DNA of 64,000 bases from positions 35,012,926 to 35,076,925 of the forward strand of contig CM023453.1 of the NCBI GenBank assembly GCA_013339765.2. The letters are read 5' to 3'. Origin of the DNA: Haemaphysalis longicornis. Taxonomy: Eukaryota; Arthropoda; Arachnida; Ixodida; Ixodidae. The notes beneath the pieces were generated by a model that was given only the letters and a program-made list of their open reading frames with translations, was not told the origin of the DNA and did no database searches. The position numbers and the translations under genes are program-made. Positions 23,401 through 34,054 of this stretch are shown here, one piece after another; position 1 is the stretch's first letter, and every line of letters begins with the position of its first letter.

Positions 23401-26400
23401 TTTGGGAGCGCCTTTTCATAGCGTTTCAGGCGTTTCTCGAACAAGTAAAGCTGTTCGGAGTTAGATCAGAAAATGGCCTTTCAAAATCAGTTTTGTTTTC
23501 ATTTTTGCAACGGAAACATGATTTTTGACACGCTTTTGAATCACCTGGGTGTGGAAAAGTGGCGTGGTCATCGCGCGTCACGGCTACCAACGAAGAATGC
23601 GTACAACTCGTAATTACTCTGCACCAGCGCTTGTTTTTGCTATCAGGGCGTGAATGGGGAACTAGCAAACGATTTTCAATCGTCAGGTTCGCGCTCTGAC
23701 AGTAATAATCCCAGAAATCGGCTGAAAATGTCAAGCAGTGCCTGGTTGCAAAGCTACTTTATGATTTTAGGCAGTTTTATTGCGTTTGCGCAAGTTGTTC
23801 TAAGTACTGTGGTAGTTCTACTTACCCCAGGACCATTCGCAAACAGTTTACAACAGTTTCGGTTTCGTTTCTGCATCGCGAAATTCATATTTAGCGCTAC
23901 TACGCAGTTACCCAACTTCAAGGCTACCTGCCATGGCGCCTGAAGCGTCCGCGACTGATCCTCGAACAAAGCACGGCGCTCCTGATTTCCCCCCGCCCTA
24001 ACCCGATTTCTGCGATAAGAACTTCAGATGCAAGTCAAAAGGTCACACGCAGTCGCCAGATATCTGTTCCGCCGAGGACAGCGCTTCGAACCGGCCTTAC
24101 ACTGCCAGCTGTTCGCCTTTTAGTTTCGTTTCCATGCGAGGGTATATCCGGGTGTCTAATGTTGCTGCTTAGTTGAACTGTCTATTCGGACGGAGTCTCT
24201 GATAAGTTTTTGTACTGTTTCATTTGAAAAATGTTAGGTGGCGCTGCAATAGAGGAGGCTCGCATAGAGATAATATACTGACTCTAGAGGGAAAGCGCGC
24301 CGCTGAGCCAATGCATTGGAACCGTACGACACACGGTGGCAGACATGATACAACGATTTGAAGGTTGCCAGCTGAGCTTTTGCTTACTAAAAACGGCGAA
24401 AGCGATGGGTTGTAATCTGGCAACGTGCTACTGCGGTGTTTCCGGGTCCGGCTAGCGAAGCATGCCGGGAGAAATTGTAACATGGCGGACCGCTGGCCAG
24501 GCGGATTTTGTGTAGGCGGCGTCGACAGCATTGCGTAGTTTATCTCCTGTGGGTAGGTAACCGACGTGTTTTCGGTTTAGCGTACGTGCGACTTGTATGT
24601 ACTGAGACTATTTGAGCAAGATGTGGCAACGCTCACGCAACACTTGCGCGCAAGCTCGAATGCGACTGATCGCATGCGCGAGGACGCCAAGGAGTCAGCT
24701 GATCCGTACTGGGTGCACAGAAAATGAATCTCCGTATGATCTCCGTGCATTTTTGCGCTGTGCCGCTTTATTTGCCGTTCTGTAACATTTTGCGAGTCGC
24801 TCAATGCTTTTCAAACGAAGTGTAGTGAACTGACTGTGGCTTTAGCTCAATGTAAAACGACATCGCACGGGCCAACGCTGATATTTCCGGTGAGTCGCGG
24901 CGCTTTGAAGCACAGGAACGAAAGAGCGCCGTCGATCGCATGCCAAGGGAGTATGCGAAATGTAGTCCGCGGCATGTCCCGTTTTCCTTTCTGTCTGTAT
25001 TCGTCAAGTTCTAGCTGCTTTCCACCACTTCAAAGGGAAAGCTTGCGGGACTGAATGCGCAGTATTGAATGGCAGTAATTTACCTCATAGAGCGCGCGAG
25101 GAGAGAACATTGACTGATTAAAAAAGAAACCGCATTTCGTTACCTATTTTTTCGTTCTACCTTCACGAACGTTTGCGCGAAAGTTCGAAGCACGAAGAGC
25201 TGTAAGAAGTTCCATGAATAAAACAACTGGAACCGAACGATTATAAAAGCTCCTTTTATTTCTCTTCCAACGGGAACGATCGCTGGCTGCCACTCCGTAG
25301 CCTGTAGTGAACTTGCGGTAGTCAAGGTCAGATCAGAATCGCTGTTCCGGCGTCAGTTCAGGGGCAATAGATAGGGTGCTTAACGTGAAGAAAGAATGAC
25401 AGCCTCGCAAGCGCCCGGGGACGCACTTGCTCAGCGCGTGCATCCGAGTTGTACCAGTTGTACTCGTTTTGCACGCACGCAGATCTGAGCTGAAGACTGC
25501 ACACACACACTACGCAAGTCAGGCGCAAGGGCCTCGCCACTTCCTAGCACACTTAAAGAAAATCGAAACCAAAACTGAACTACACACTTACTCTTTCTCC
25601 GCTAATAAGAGCTTAATTACACTAAAAGTTTTTTATAAAGCTAGTTTTAATTACTGAGGAATTATTTGTAACTATTTTGCTTCAATTATTTGTTTTAGTT
25701 AAGTAATTACGGAACAATTTTTTAGAAGACTGAATACAATTGATCTGGCAACCATGGAAATTGTATCATGTCAGCGCCCACGATTCGTACGGTCTCGGAG
25801 CTCGCTTTACCCCCCTGGAGGCTCGTTGTGCTGATCTTTTTCATCGCGCTACTGCTACTCGGCCAAAGATCGCAGGGCACGATTCTAGCTCATCGTCCCG
25901 TCATTTTGCGACCAAGGCTACAACTGCGAGTAAGAAGGTGATAATAAAGCTCAACTTTATGTTTTGAGAGATAACTGACCGTGAACGACAACAAGCATCA
26001 GCCACGGCGTTCCGTTTTCAACTTCATGCATGTTTTTTTTCCGCATCGCGTGCTTGTCCCAAATATTGTGCTCGCTGTAATTGCAAAGTCAGCCATTGAC
26101 AAGATGTTTTTACGTTATGTGGGGGCAAATTGGTGCCTCCGATAACGTCAAACCGCCAGATTTATTCCAGGGAACCACCCGAAATTGCACATTTTGAATT
26201 AGAGGTTGGGCTTCACCGCATGACACGAGCACCGTGCGTGCTAACATTTTTTTTTTATATCTGAAAAACTGTTCCGCGCAAGTCAACATTTTTTTTAGGG
26301 TGTGTTTTTGAAAGGTTTCCCTACAAAATGTATATTCTAATTTTTTTCTACTACCGGTGGTTTGATATACACAACTCCTTTTTTATCATTTTTTCGACAA

Positions 26401-29400
26401 CTTGACAAAAATTTTGATTTTGATATTTTTTTTCACAACTATGATATATGAAAACCTTTAAAAAACTGGTGTTATTGGAAAGGCCGTTAAATAATCTGCA
26501 TTTTGTGCTCCTGCAATTAGTGCCTAAATAATTTTTTAGCAGGAAAAAAAATATTTTCTTGGACCCCTAAAAATTGGTCAATTTTCTGCGGTAGCGAAAG
26601 AGTTAAACTTTGGTGGCACCAGTGGCAAGGAACCATTTTGAGTACCCATTTCAAACACCGAAGTTTAATGAGCTGTAAAATTAGTTCCAAGCGATGCATC
26701 AAAAACTGCTTCAATTATTGCATTCACCAGGGTTCATAGCATTGGAAAATATAAAGATTACGGTTTTATGGCCAGCACTGCTTTGTCTATTATTTGACCA
26801 AAAATGACTAATTATCTCTAATTATCTTGGGAACTAATTGACCAACTGAAAAAATAATGGCACATTTGAAATCAGTGGGAAAACAGCAGCAACAGTGATA
26901 ACTTTCAAGAAGTTTACTTGAAAATTAAAAGAAGTTGTATAAGACCAGTGTCCCCCCTTAAAATGATACAAGTAAATTTCTTGCATTGGCATCAACCTTG
27001 CATGTTAGTGGACCACAGTCATCATGAAACTTTGGGAAATGGTATTGGGGGTACTTTAGGCCTTCGAAACTCCAGCCAAGTGATGTCACTTTTTATCCAT
27101 CTTTGCTTGCGATTTTGATGATTTTCTAAGGAGAGCTTGTTTACCTAAACATTTTATTTCAGAACGAAGCATCGACGCAAGTCTGGCTGCACAAGCAACT
27201 TGTGAAGGACGTCTCCCTATCCCCGTCATCTTCGAAGGGCTTGGGTGAGCTGTTCTTCGTTTTCTCACCACACCAGTGAACAATTCCGTGCAGCATTGAC
27301 TAGCATTGGTTCGTACTGCTTTGAGTAATATTAAGTGCCCGACTATGTTTTCCCAGTGCGGCGTTCTGCTCCACCACTTGCTATCGAAGGCCTGCCTGGC
27401 TATGACAAGCTCAACAGCGAGGAGAAAGAGGTGAGTACTCTGCCCCCCACTTCTAGATTGGTTTTTGAGCGTACTACGTGATTTATAAATCCAGCATGTC
27501 ACCTGGATTTATAAAGTACATACTGCATGTTCGTGCATATAACTTGCCCCTGCACATAACCTGCACCTTTGTGTTTCACGCACAGAAAAAGTGCGTAAAA
27601 TCTATGCATATTCTATGCACAACTGACTATATAATTCAATCTTTCAGTCACTGTAAGGAAGGAGTATCGCACTATTACGTGACATTTACACAGAAATTCC
27701 ACCAGTAGTCATCCGAGTTGGTTTTTTGTTTTGTTTTGTTTTTTATGTACACGTAAACAGTGCTTCGCTCCTCGCCCCGTTCACTAAAAGATGGAGCTGA
27801 AAACCGTATTGCTGTATGGCAAAGCACATCTGCTGAGTTGTGCCTGTGAGACTCCTAGGTTAAGCTCCCTTCTCGCCTGCACAGCGGGGGTTGTGCCCGT
27901 TATCTGGTTATCTCCAATGCTCTCACTTCTGTGCAATGGCATCTGACCGTTAACAGCTCTTGACGAAGATAAGATAGCGCCCTGTCCTTGGGTGAGCAGT
28001 AAAACGTTTCTTTTTACATTTGCAAATAAGCTGGCTAGAAGGGGGCAGGAGGAAGAACGTAATAAAGGTAGTGGCAACGCATTCGTCAAGATGCAGTGCG
28101 CATTGCAGTGAAGCCGCCCTCTTGGGCAGAATTTGCACATTAGCCGCACCCTAAGATTTACTCCTAGGTTTTATCAATTACTTGTACAGGTTATATCATA
28201 GAAACAAAAAATCGAAAGCCCCTTTCTCAAGAGGAAGATGGTTAAAAGGCAAAGCTGCTTTGACTGTGTTGGAATGGCGCAATCCGACAGATGTTGGCTT
28301 CGTAATGTGAGGGACCCAGGCTCGATTCCGACCACAGGAAGCATTTTTTTCTTAAGGCTCATGATGTATCTTCACTTTTCATACCTAATCATCATAATTT
28401 TGTGAAACCCATGTTTAAAGTTTGCTTTCCTGCAGTGCATTTTGGCACAACATCGAATGCCATAAGTGAGGCGCAGTCGCAGTACTACTGTATTTATTCG
28501 ATGATAAGGCGAGGCTGCAGTTTGGAGAAGCATTGACCTTCTCCATTGACCGCGTTGACCTTGGAGAAGCATTGACCGCAGAAGCATTGACCTTCGGGCG
28601 AGCAGTGCCCCTGGTTTTGGGCACCACACTTACTTTATCCAGTTGAGAAAAGGCTCCTCCGTCATCCACCCCTTCTCCTGAAAACAAATTCTGCGGGAAC
28701 ACCTCGTTCTTCGGCAGTCTTTTGGTTTAGGATGATGATAGGGTTGCCACCTTTTTCTGAAAAAAAGAACTGGCCCTTCAGGGGAGGGGGGGGGGCAGTG
28801 GGGGGACATGGTATACAGAAGGTTGAATTTGTGTTGAAAAAAGACGCTATGTTTTTTGACATGCAATGCCATTTATTGTAGTGTTTTCCTGGAGAGGAAC
28901 CAACACAATGTTTGTACCGAAAGGGACTGAAATTTTGATTTGTTTGATTATGAGGTTTAACACGCCGACGCTACACAGGCAATTAGGCACGCCGTAGTGG
29001 AGGGCTCTGGGTTAATTTTGACCATCTGGGGATCTTTAAAGTGCGCCGAAATCTCGAACTCACAGGCGTTTTCACTTTTCGCCTCCATCAGAAAAGTGGC
29101 CGCCGCGGCCGGGAATCAAACCCGCTTCCTTGGGCATTGACTGAGATTTTGATTATTGCCCTGAATGTGCTGCCCTGAAAAGTAACCGCACATACTTTGT
29201 CCATTAAAAGCTCACTCTTCTTTGCATCTGAATCCACCAAGTGAACGTTAAATAGTATTCACTGCACATAGCATAATGATTTGATATTCAAATAAACATA
29301 CACGCTCAATACTGTGCAATACACCAAAAACGCAGAACGACAACGGTGGCAAGCACTTGCTGACCGCAGCGGCAGCGTTTCGTTGTGTTGTTCCTCCCTT

Positions 29401-31578
29401 TGGTCCCCCTCCAGCTCGGGGAATGTGCTCGCCGCATATTTTCTCTGCTCAATGTCTGCGCAGCTTGTTGACACATATTATAGTGTATGTAGTTGCTGAA
29501 TTGACACTTATAGCAAAGGAAATAATAATCACGGCATGGGCACCAAAAAACTGGCTAATGATAGCCAGTTTAAGTACAGACGGGCAATCAGTCCACTGTC
29601 TAAAAAAACGGTCAGGCCCGTCAAAAACCGGACAGGTGGCAACCTTAGATGATGAAATGGGGCAACTTCTGCCCATCAGTGGTGCAGGCTATCATCACAG
29701 TTATCCTAACTTTCCCGTTGTCTGTAGTGTGTAGGCTCTTTTGGAGATCACCTTTTTGGTGAACGGTATGGGTCAGTGGCATATAAAAAAGAATTGGAGT
29801 TTTGTTGGTGTTTGCCTGTCTGCCGAGTAAGAAGTCATGGTTGCATCACAGGCCGATAACATATCTTTGAAAAGAAATGAGGTTTTCTTCATAGACCCTC
29901 GGAAAGTTCTGCATCGCAGCGGTCTGCCTTCGCAAGAAAAACCCGGCCTCCTTCATGTACTTTTGCACCCGGCTTGTCCTTGAACTTAAGCGTGGGATGT
30001 TACGCTCTCTTGCGATTTTCGTGTTCCTTCAACCAATGCCTCCTGTATTTTTTCAATGCCAAACGCATCGCCCGCTTTACAATGGGAGTGACAGGGGCGC
30101 CTGTTTCGGCCACATGTTGAGAGGTGAGGCCCCCAGCTTAACCGGGATCCCTGACCGTATCTGAATGCGAGAGCGGCTTGTGCCTGATTGCCAAGGCAAC
30201 CGATGCTCAAGACCGCCAAAGTAGCGGCGCTCCGGCCAGGGATAGAAAACTCAGCGCCGCGGCTGAGCACGTTTTTGCAATGTTGCCGCTTTCCACCATG
30301 CGTCATCCCAAGATTCACTGCTCACGTGACTAAAGCCCTGGGAAGGCTAGCAATTGGGGGAGAGTAGCAGGAATGGAAGGAAGTGGGTTGGTTGGCTGCT
30401 TGGGGCTGATGCATTTGTTATTGAAAAAATACAGGAGGCGATGCTTCAATTGCACAATGTCGGCAGTAACGGCCAAACCGCAACCTCTTCTCTCGTCGAT
30501 GAAAATTGTCGGCACTTTTTCCGCTTCAGGAAACGCTCCCTTCCATGGGCCACAGGAAGCCTTTCTCGTCGTTGTGCAGGCTCAGTGATGTCTTCTGTTT
30601 GCGCTACACATTGTTCTCTAGAACGCCAAACTTTCGACCCACCATGCATTTTCCATTGAATTCCTTCCGCCTCAGCTATGACTTTTCTCTTGAAGGCTGC
30701 GTCATAGTAGCAACAACGACTTGCCATTGGGCTGGTCGCGTAAATAAGAAACAAGCACTGAGAAAGAAAATCTTGCAGCAGGGACTCCAAGCACTCCAAC
30801 AAAAAAATGCAAAAAGGCGTCCCAACTTGTAAGTTTACAAGCTTTGCAGCTAGTACTTGCTTGAAGTGGCTACAACTGGCTCAGCTCGTTGACATGGTCA
30901 AAGGCGTCTGCTGGATCGCGAGCTATTCAATACACTTGCAGCTGCCAAAACTGAATAATTACTATCTGCTACCGGCATTTGTGCAAAATTTCATACGTTT
31001 TATTCTGAAACCTCTTTGTTACATTTCCAACTGTGTTGCGGGCTCTATTGGAACCTTGGAAATTTTTGAAAGGCCGAAACCAAAACTGTCACACCAAAAT
31101 CGCCGTATTGCTGTACTGAGCTTCTAATATAAGGTGGGGTATAACTTTCAGACCACGAATTTTGGAAAAAAAAAACTCCCCTTATATTCTAATAAATGCA
31201 GTATATTGAATGTAGCTACAAATAAAAGAAAAAGGGGCAGGTACTTCTTTTTCCCAATTTTTATTTCTTTTTGGGGCACTTCCCCATCGCTTCTGACAAC
31301 AGTGGTACATGCATTTAGGAAGCCAGTGCCACACTTTGTTTCTCTGATCTCACAAGTGTTCCTGAATTCCCATGCCGTGCTTGCAGCTGTGCGCAAACCT
31401 GCGCATCGTGCCGGAGATGTACATCCACTTCAAGGGCCTGCTGGTGAACGAGTACCAGAAGCTGGGCTCCCTGCGGCTCGCCAACGCGCGCGCCATCATC
31501 AAGATCGACGTGAACAAGACGCGCAAGCTCTACGACTTCCTCATCGCCCAGGGCACCGTCAAGAAGGACATCAGCTGA
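11453..31578 (+). CDS. TADA2A: Transcriptional adapter 2A (ADA2a), 10 coding exons
   Basis: ADA2a is the nuclear adaptor that binds and stimulates the GCN5/PCAF acetyltransferase in ATAC-type complexes. Exons: 11453-11605, 11754-11845, 12197-12294, 13211-13270, 14079-14240, 15799-16020, 21341-21501, 27163-27244, 27357-27430 and 31387-31578. Lengths total 1296 nt in one frame, giving 431 residues (human 443). Residues 1-50 form a ZZ zinc finger (Cys5, 8, 19, 22, 29, 32; His42, 46). A SANT/Myb domain follows at about 60-110 (WTATEELKLLDALLECGIGNW). The ADA motif GYMAARGDFSHEFDNYAE lies in exon 5, and the C-terminal SWIRM domain ends in RLANARAIIKIDVNKTRKLY, diagnostic of ADA2a rather than ADA2b. 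Exon 3 has an alternative GTGAGC donor after 12282 that also keeps frame and removes four residues. Exons 5, 6, 7 and 10 are strikingly GC-rich at third positions compared with exons 1-4. Confidence 0.94.
15345..15548 (+). mobile_element. tRNA-derived SINE in TADA2A intron 5
   Basis: A tRNA-like head with a Pol III B box (GGTTCGATTC at 15368-15377) is followed by a body containing ACGTTAAAGATCCCCAGGTG and CAAAATTAATCCGGAGCCCT. The same body occurs inverted at 28952-29136. The A-box part of the head is truncated or diverged. This body type is familiar to me from tick genomes. Confidence 0.75.
17650..17885 (+). pseudogene. Internally deleted pogo/Tigger-like transposase remnant
   Basis: Reading frame +: a segment GYKHCMEKSKVSVIEFAEEE GNRDAA, a stop, then YFNVNGSHLRYL resembles the N-terminal helix-turn-helix (Brinker/CENP-B type) of pogo-like transposases, which typically read FKL..I.FAE..GNR.AA..F.V....R.W. 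It runs directly into DALWEDSDGCRHDDS, a stop, then SDFSTSYSD, like the acidic transposase C-terminus. The catalytic DDE region is therefore missing. Stops show it is dead. Confidence 0.5.
17955..19607. mobile_element. TTAA-flanked TIR element (piggyBac-type target site), innermost of the nest
   Basis: The ends are AGGGACACTGAAGTGA on the left and its exact reverse complement TCACTTCAGTGTCCCT on the right. Each is flanked by TTAA (17951-17954 and 19608-19611), the duplication made by piggyBac-type transposases. The 1653-bp interior has no transposase frame, so it is non-autonomous; it contains a minus-strand SINE at 18703-18800. A diverged sister end lies at 23062-23150. Confidence 0.75.
18703..18800 (-). 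mobile_element. tRNA-like SINE head
   Basis: On the minus strand this reads as a tRNA-like unit with an A box (GTGGCCTAGTGGTC) and a B box (GAGTTCGAGTCCC) at tRNA-like spacing, followed by an A-rich tail (poly-T/A at 18687-18702). It sits inside the TTAA element. Confidence 0.6.
20880..21250 (-). mobile_element. RTE-like LINE 3' fragment in TADA2A intron 6
   Basis: The minus strand encodes KRTMGAVFFDRKRGSNIREQ followed by TQVEDIIARSKRSGYLGG. This resembles the C-terminal end of RTE/BovB-type reverse transcriptases (typical form M.G.SLRDRIRNE.IR.RT.V.D...). The plus-strand complement CATCATCATTAACCCGTTTG and CACTCCCATGTTCCC matches the recurrent 3' end of such elements in arthropods. It is 5' truncated, as expected for LINEs. 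Confidence 0.6.
22290..22365 (-). mobile_element. tRNA-like SINE head in TADA2A intron 7
   Basis: Minus strand: CGTGGTGGTAACGCATTCGG followed by a B box GGTTCGATTCTC at 22303-22314, with tRNA-like spacing. It is adjacent to the inverted repeat at 22422-22563. Confidence 0.6.
22422..22563. repeat. Hairpin-forming inverted repeat
   Basis: The left arm contains GAACAACAGCGTAAAAACAG ACACTA and the right arm TAGTGTCTGTTTTTACGCTG TTGTTC. An inner pair (AGGATGACGCT / AGCGTCATCCT) makes a two-level stem. No coding content. Confidence 0.8.
23062..26960. mobile_element. Composite transposon-derived tract filling TADA2A intron 7
   Basis: The left edge (TTAA then AGGGGCACTTAAGTGA) is a diverged copy of the TTAA element's end and shares TTTGCTTG.ACTGCGTAGACT with 17955-18040. 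Both boundaries of the interior carry sequence of the fold-back family at 43797-44360: GGAACTAATTTTACAGCTCATTAA at about 23331, and its inverse at about 26665-26700 with the arm out to 26955. The central 23.9-26.2 kb has no recognised coding segment. I cannot resolve the exact order of insertions. Confidence 0.45.
27500..27600. mobile_element. Terminal fragment of the GCATATAAC-type element
   Basis: GTGCATATAACTTGCCCCTG and CACATAACCTGCACC resemble the right terminus of the 961-bp element at 42434-43394 (reversed GCGCATATAACCCACCCCTG, CATATAAC). Only this end is visible, in TADA2A intron 9. Confidence 0.45.
28270..28345 (+). mobile_element. tRNA-like SINE head
   Basis: A unit GGCGCAATCCGACAGATGTT ... 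followed by GGCTCGATTCC (B box, 28319-28329) with tRNA-like spacing, then a T-rich tail. Located in TADA2A intron 9. Confidence 0.5.
28952..29136 (-). mobile_element. tRNA-derived SINE, second copy
   Basis: An inverted copy of the 15345-15548 family: GGAGGGCTCTGGGTTAATTT, TGACCATCTGGGGATCTTTA and a reversed B box (GGGAATCAAACCC, 29111-29123). Confidence 0.75.
30330..30802 (-). pseudogene. Decayed pogo/Tigger-like transposase N-terminal region
   Basis: Minus-strand frames read YYDAAFKRKVIAEAEG and, after a frameshift, VPTIFIDERRGCGLAVTADI VQLK. In pogo/Tigger-type transposases the first matches the YDAAFK.KVI..AE helix-turn-helix start, and the second the segment before the second DNA-binding domain (F..E.R..G..VT...V..KA). 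The two parts lie in different frames, so the gene is broken. Confidence 0.5.
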
Positions 31579-32755
31579 CAGACACGCGGACTGTGCCGCG
31601 AGATAGGATCTTCGTGTCTGTTCCACAAAGAATACACGGCTGCCTCCGTGGGCTCCCTTTCATCACCACTGTCTGTATTGGTCCACTTGTAGGTGCGCTT
31701 CAACTGACATTGAGCTTGTCGAAGCTTAGAACAATGAAAAGGGTCATTTTAAAGGGGCCATTCAGACAAAATACAGGTTTCTTTTATTCGAGAGATTTCG
31801 TGTTTTATGGTGCCCCCAGCGCTCGTCTGGCAGCAAACGATGCCGTATTACTCACTGAGAAATTAATCAATTTAGGTCAAAATTTTGATTCTCCCGCCAA
31901 ATTGTGTGTTTTCGTGACGTCTGCCATTAAGTCACAAGGGCGGGTATTCAAACGAACTTCCAGTGCGTCATTAGGCTCTGCAGCTTGGCTTACCGTCAGT
32001 ACCTCCCAGATGGCGCTACCATAGTCAGCTGCGGACCGTTGTCCACAGTTGCTCTGTTTTTGACCGTATTTGCACCTGGCTTGTTTTTGTTATGGTAGAA
32101 AGTAATTGTTTCGTGAAACATGGGGTATGCTTGGCAAACGTGGTCATGTAAGACAATGTCGCTTACGCCAATTGGCCAGTGTTGTGTAAGACAACTCCAA
32201 AGTGGCGGACTGCTGTGCAGCTAAAACAAGCATAGTGTGTCCAGCACCAACAGCAGTGTGCATCGGTACTTCTATGTTTGCGTGTTTGTAACTTCCACTG
32301 TTTGACCCACCATTGTTACTGCTACAAAATGAATATGCATTACATTTAAGCATGAATAGTTCATTCGGCAAGCTTATAAGCCCTGCCTAATTTGCGTTTG
32401 CTCTTGTCGGTCTCAGCCAGTTGCGCAGCAGCTGGGCATATGACATCATAGGTTCTGTTGCGGGAAATGAACTAGTGGATCTCATGGCCATTCCCTTTTC
32501 TCTTAATTATATAGCTTATTTGAGCGAAGTGGGCGTTAAATGGGGTGTCAGTATGATTTGAACGAGGCAATCTTTCGAATGAACCAAACTTCTGTTTTGT
32601 CCTCATGGCACGCTTTGCTGAGCAAAAACGCCCGTGTGTACGAGATTTCCCTGGTGGGTACAAGAGTGCTACTTCCTGTTTGCACCCAGCGCCATCTACT
32701 GGTGCACTTCGAACACTCCTATTGTTTTGAGCAAATGCTAAACGAGCCCACCTGT
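31579..32755. other. 3' flank of TADA2A
   Basis: This should hold the TADA2A 3' UTR, but no canonical AATAAA follows the stop within the first several hundred bases and the end of the transcript is not determined. No other gene was seen. Confidence 0.4.
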
Positions 32756-32757
32756 CC

Positions 32758-32830
32758 GGCCTCAGTAGCCTATTGGGTAGAACTACGGGCTTTGGAACGA
32801 ACAGCCTAGGTTCAAGCCCCAGCAGTGCAA
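32758..32830 (+). mobile_element. tRNA-like SINE head
   Basis: GCCTCAGTAGCCTATTGGGT resembles a Pol III A box region, and GGTTCAAGCCC (32810-32820) is a B box at tRNA-like spacing, followed by a variable tail. Confidence 0.55.
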
Positions 32831-33042
32831 AAGGTTTCTGCAAAATCAGATTTTATTTCACTGTAAAAGGCTCTTTTGGCTCAATTCTATGCATTCTTTT
32901 CGTAAATAAGGGTGGTTTGGTATATTTTATGTCGGTTTATGGGCAGAGCCATCATACCAACACGCTTAATTACCGTTTGGCATTGCACCTGAAGTTCCTG
33001 GCTTGCCCCCCTATCTCTGAAGTGAATTTTGCCCTTATTGTA

Positions 33043-33612
33043 CAGTTGAACCTCATTATAACGAACACTTGATATAGCAAATTATCGACTATAGCGAACT
33101 AAATACAATGTTTGGTTAGCAACACTTTATTTCAATGACACTTATCTTTTATAACGAAACTGAAACCGTGAGAGCTGTGCGATATCAAATATACCGAAGA
33201 AATATTTGACCAGGAGGCTTAGAAGCTAATTGGAAAAACTCCCCGTAGTTCCAAACTGCAGAAGTATAAAGGCCCTTTTGTCCGTGGACACTGCGGAAAA
33301 CTTCATGCTGCTCAGTGCTGTGAGTAGCCACCAAACGAAGATCACATCCTTCGTCAAAAGTGAACTCTGTTCTGTTGTAATTTCACGTTCTCATTGTCCG
33401 GTTCATTGAGCTCGAAATGCAGCAAGTTTTACCCTCTGTATAGTGGGTTCGAAGCCTCAAACAATGCAAAATGCATTTTTGTATCAAGTATTTTTGCACG
33501 AGCCAGATTGTCAATTTGTTATAGTTGATTTTTACATCTGTTATAACAAATATCGGTTATAACAAACCAATTTGCTGTCTTGATACTACTTCGTTATAAC
33601 GAGGTTCGACTG
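33043..33612. mobile_element. Tigger/pogo-like non-autonomous element
   Basis: 570 bp with terminal inverted repeats CAGTTGAACCTCATTATAAC and, reversed from the right end, CAGTCGAACCTCGTTATAAC. A TA precedes the left end. The interior is homologous to 4796-5383 in the opposite orientation. Confidence 0.8.
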
Positions 33613-33853
33613 TGGTTGCTGTGAGTGAGGATAAAACACTACTGTGGTGGCAGATCCAGGAGAAATGTGGGATCCTGGGCCCCCTCCAAGCAACATCAAG
33701 AGCAGCAGTACAATGTCCACCATTCTCCATCTTGCCTTCCGAGGCATCCGCCAATTAAAAGGTCACTTGGGATTCTCCTTTTTGCCATCAGAGCTGTAGC
33801 ATAAGCACGGGTGGAAGGAGAGACAAAATTATCTTATGCGAGGATATGCAATT

Positions 33854-33859
33854 TTTATT
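33854..33859 (-). terminator. Poly(A) signal of the four-helix membrane protein gene
   Basis: AATAAA on the minus strand, about 195 bases after the stop codon at 34055. Confidence 0.5.
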
Positions 33860-34054
33860 GGCCAGAAATACGCTAGGGCAACAAGGGGAAAGCAAATAAA
33901 ATAGGGGACAGCATGGCATCATGGGCATGACACATCACTCTGTTGGACAAGTGGGGAGCACGCTTTGCTGATCTTGATACTAAACACAGCACCGTCGCAG
34001 CCACACGCAAAAGTTACATGTATTTCGCTCTGCGCAAAGCACCACTCCAGTTCG

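Larger units (their letters stand above)
28488..31206. mobile_element. Pogo/Tigger-like transposon remnant in TADA2A intron 9
   Basis: Left end ACTGTATTTATTCGATGATA AGGCGAGG; right end reversed ATACTGCATTTATTAGAATA TAAGGGGAG. The minus strand inside carries a decayed transposase (next entry). A SINE at 28952-29136 is inserted within it. The right end lies 181 bp before the last TADA2A exon. Confidence 0.6.

Noticed and set aside
24484..24540. Short ATG frame (MADRWPGGFC...) in a Kozak context in TADA2A intron 7
   Set aside because: It stops after 17 codons, lies in a transposon-derived tract and has no splice partner.
31134..32024. 296-codon open frame on the plus strand
   Set aside because: It overlaps the last TADA2A exon in another frame; the long run reflects GC-rich codons of that exon and there is no domain-like content.
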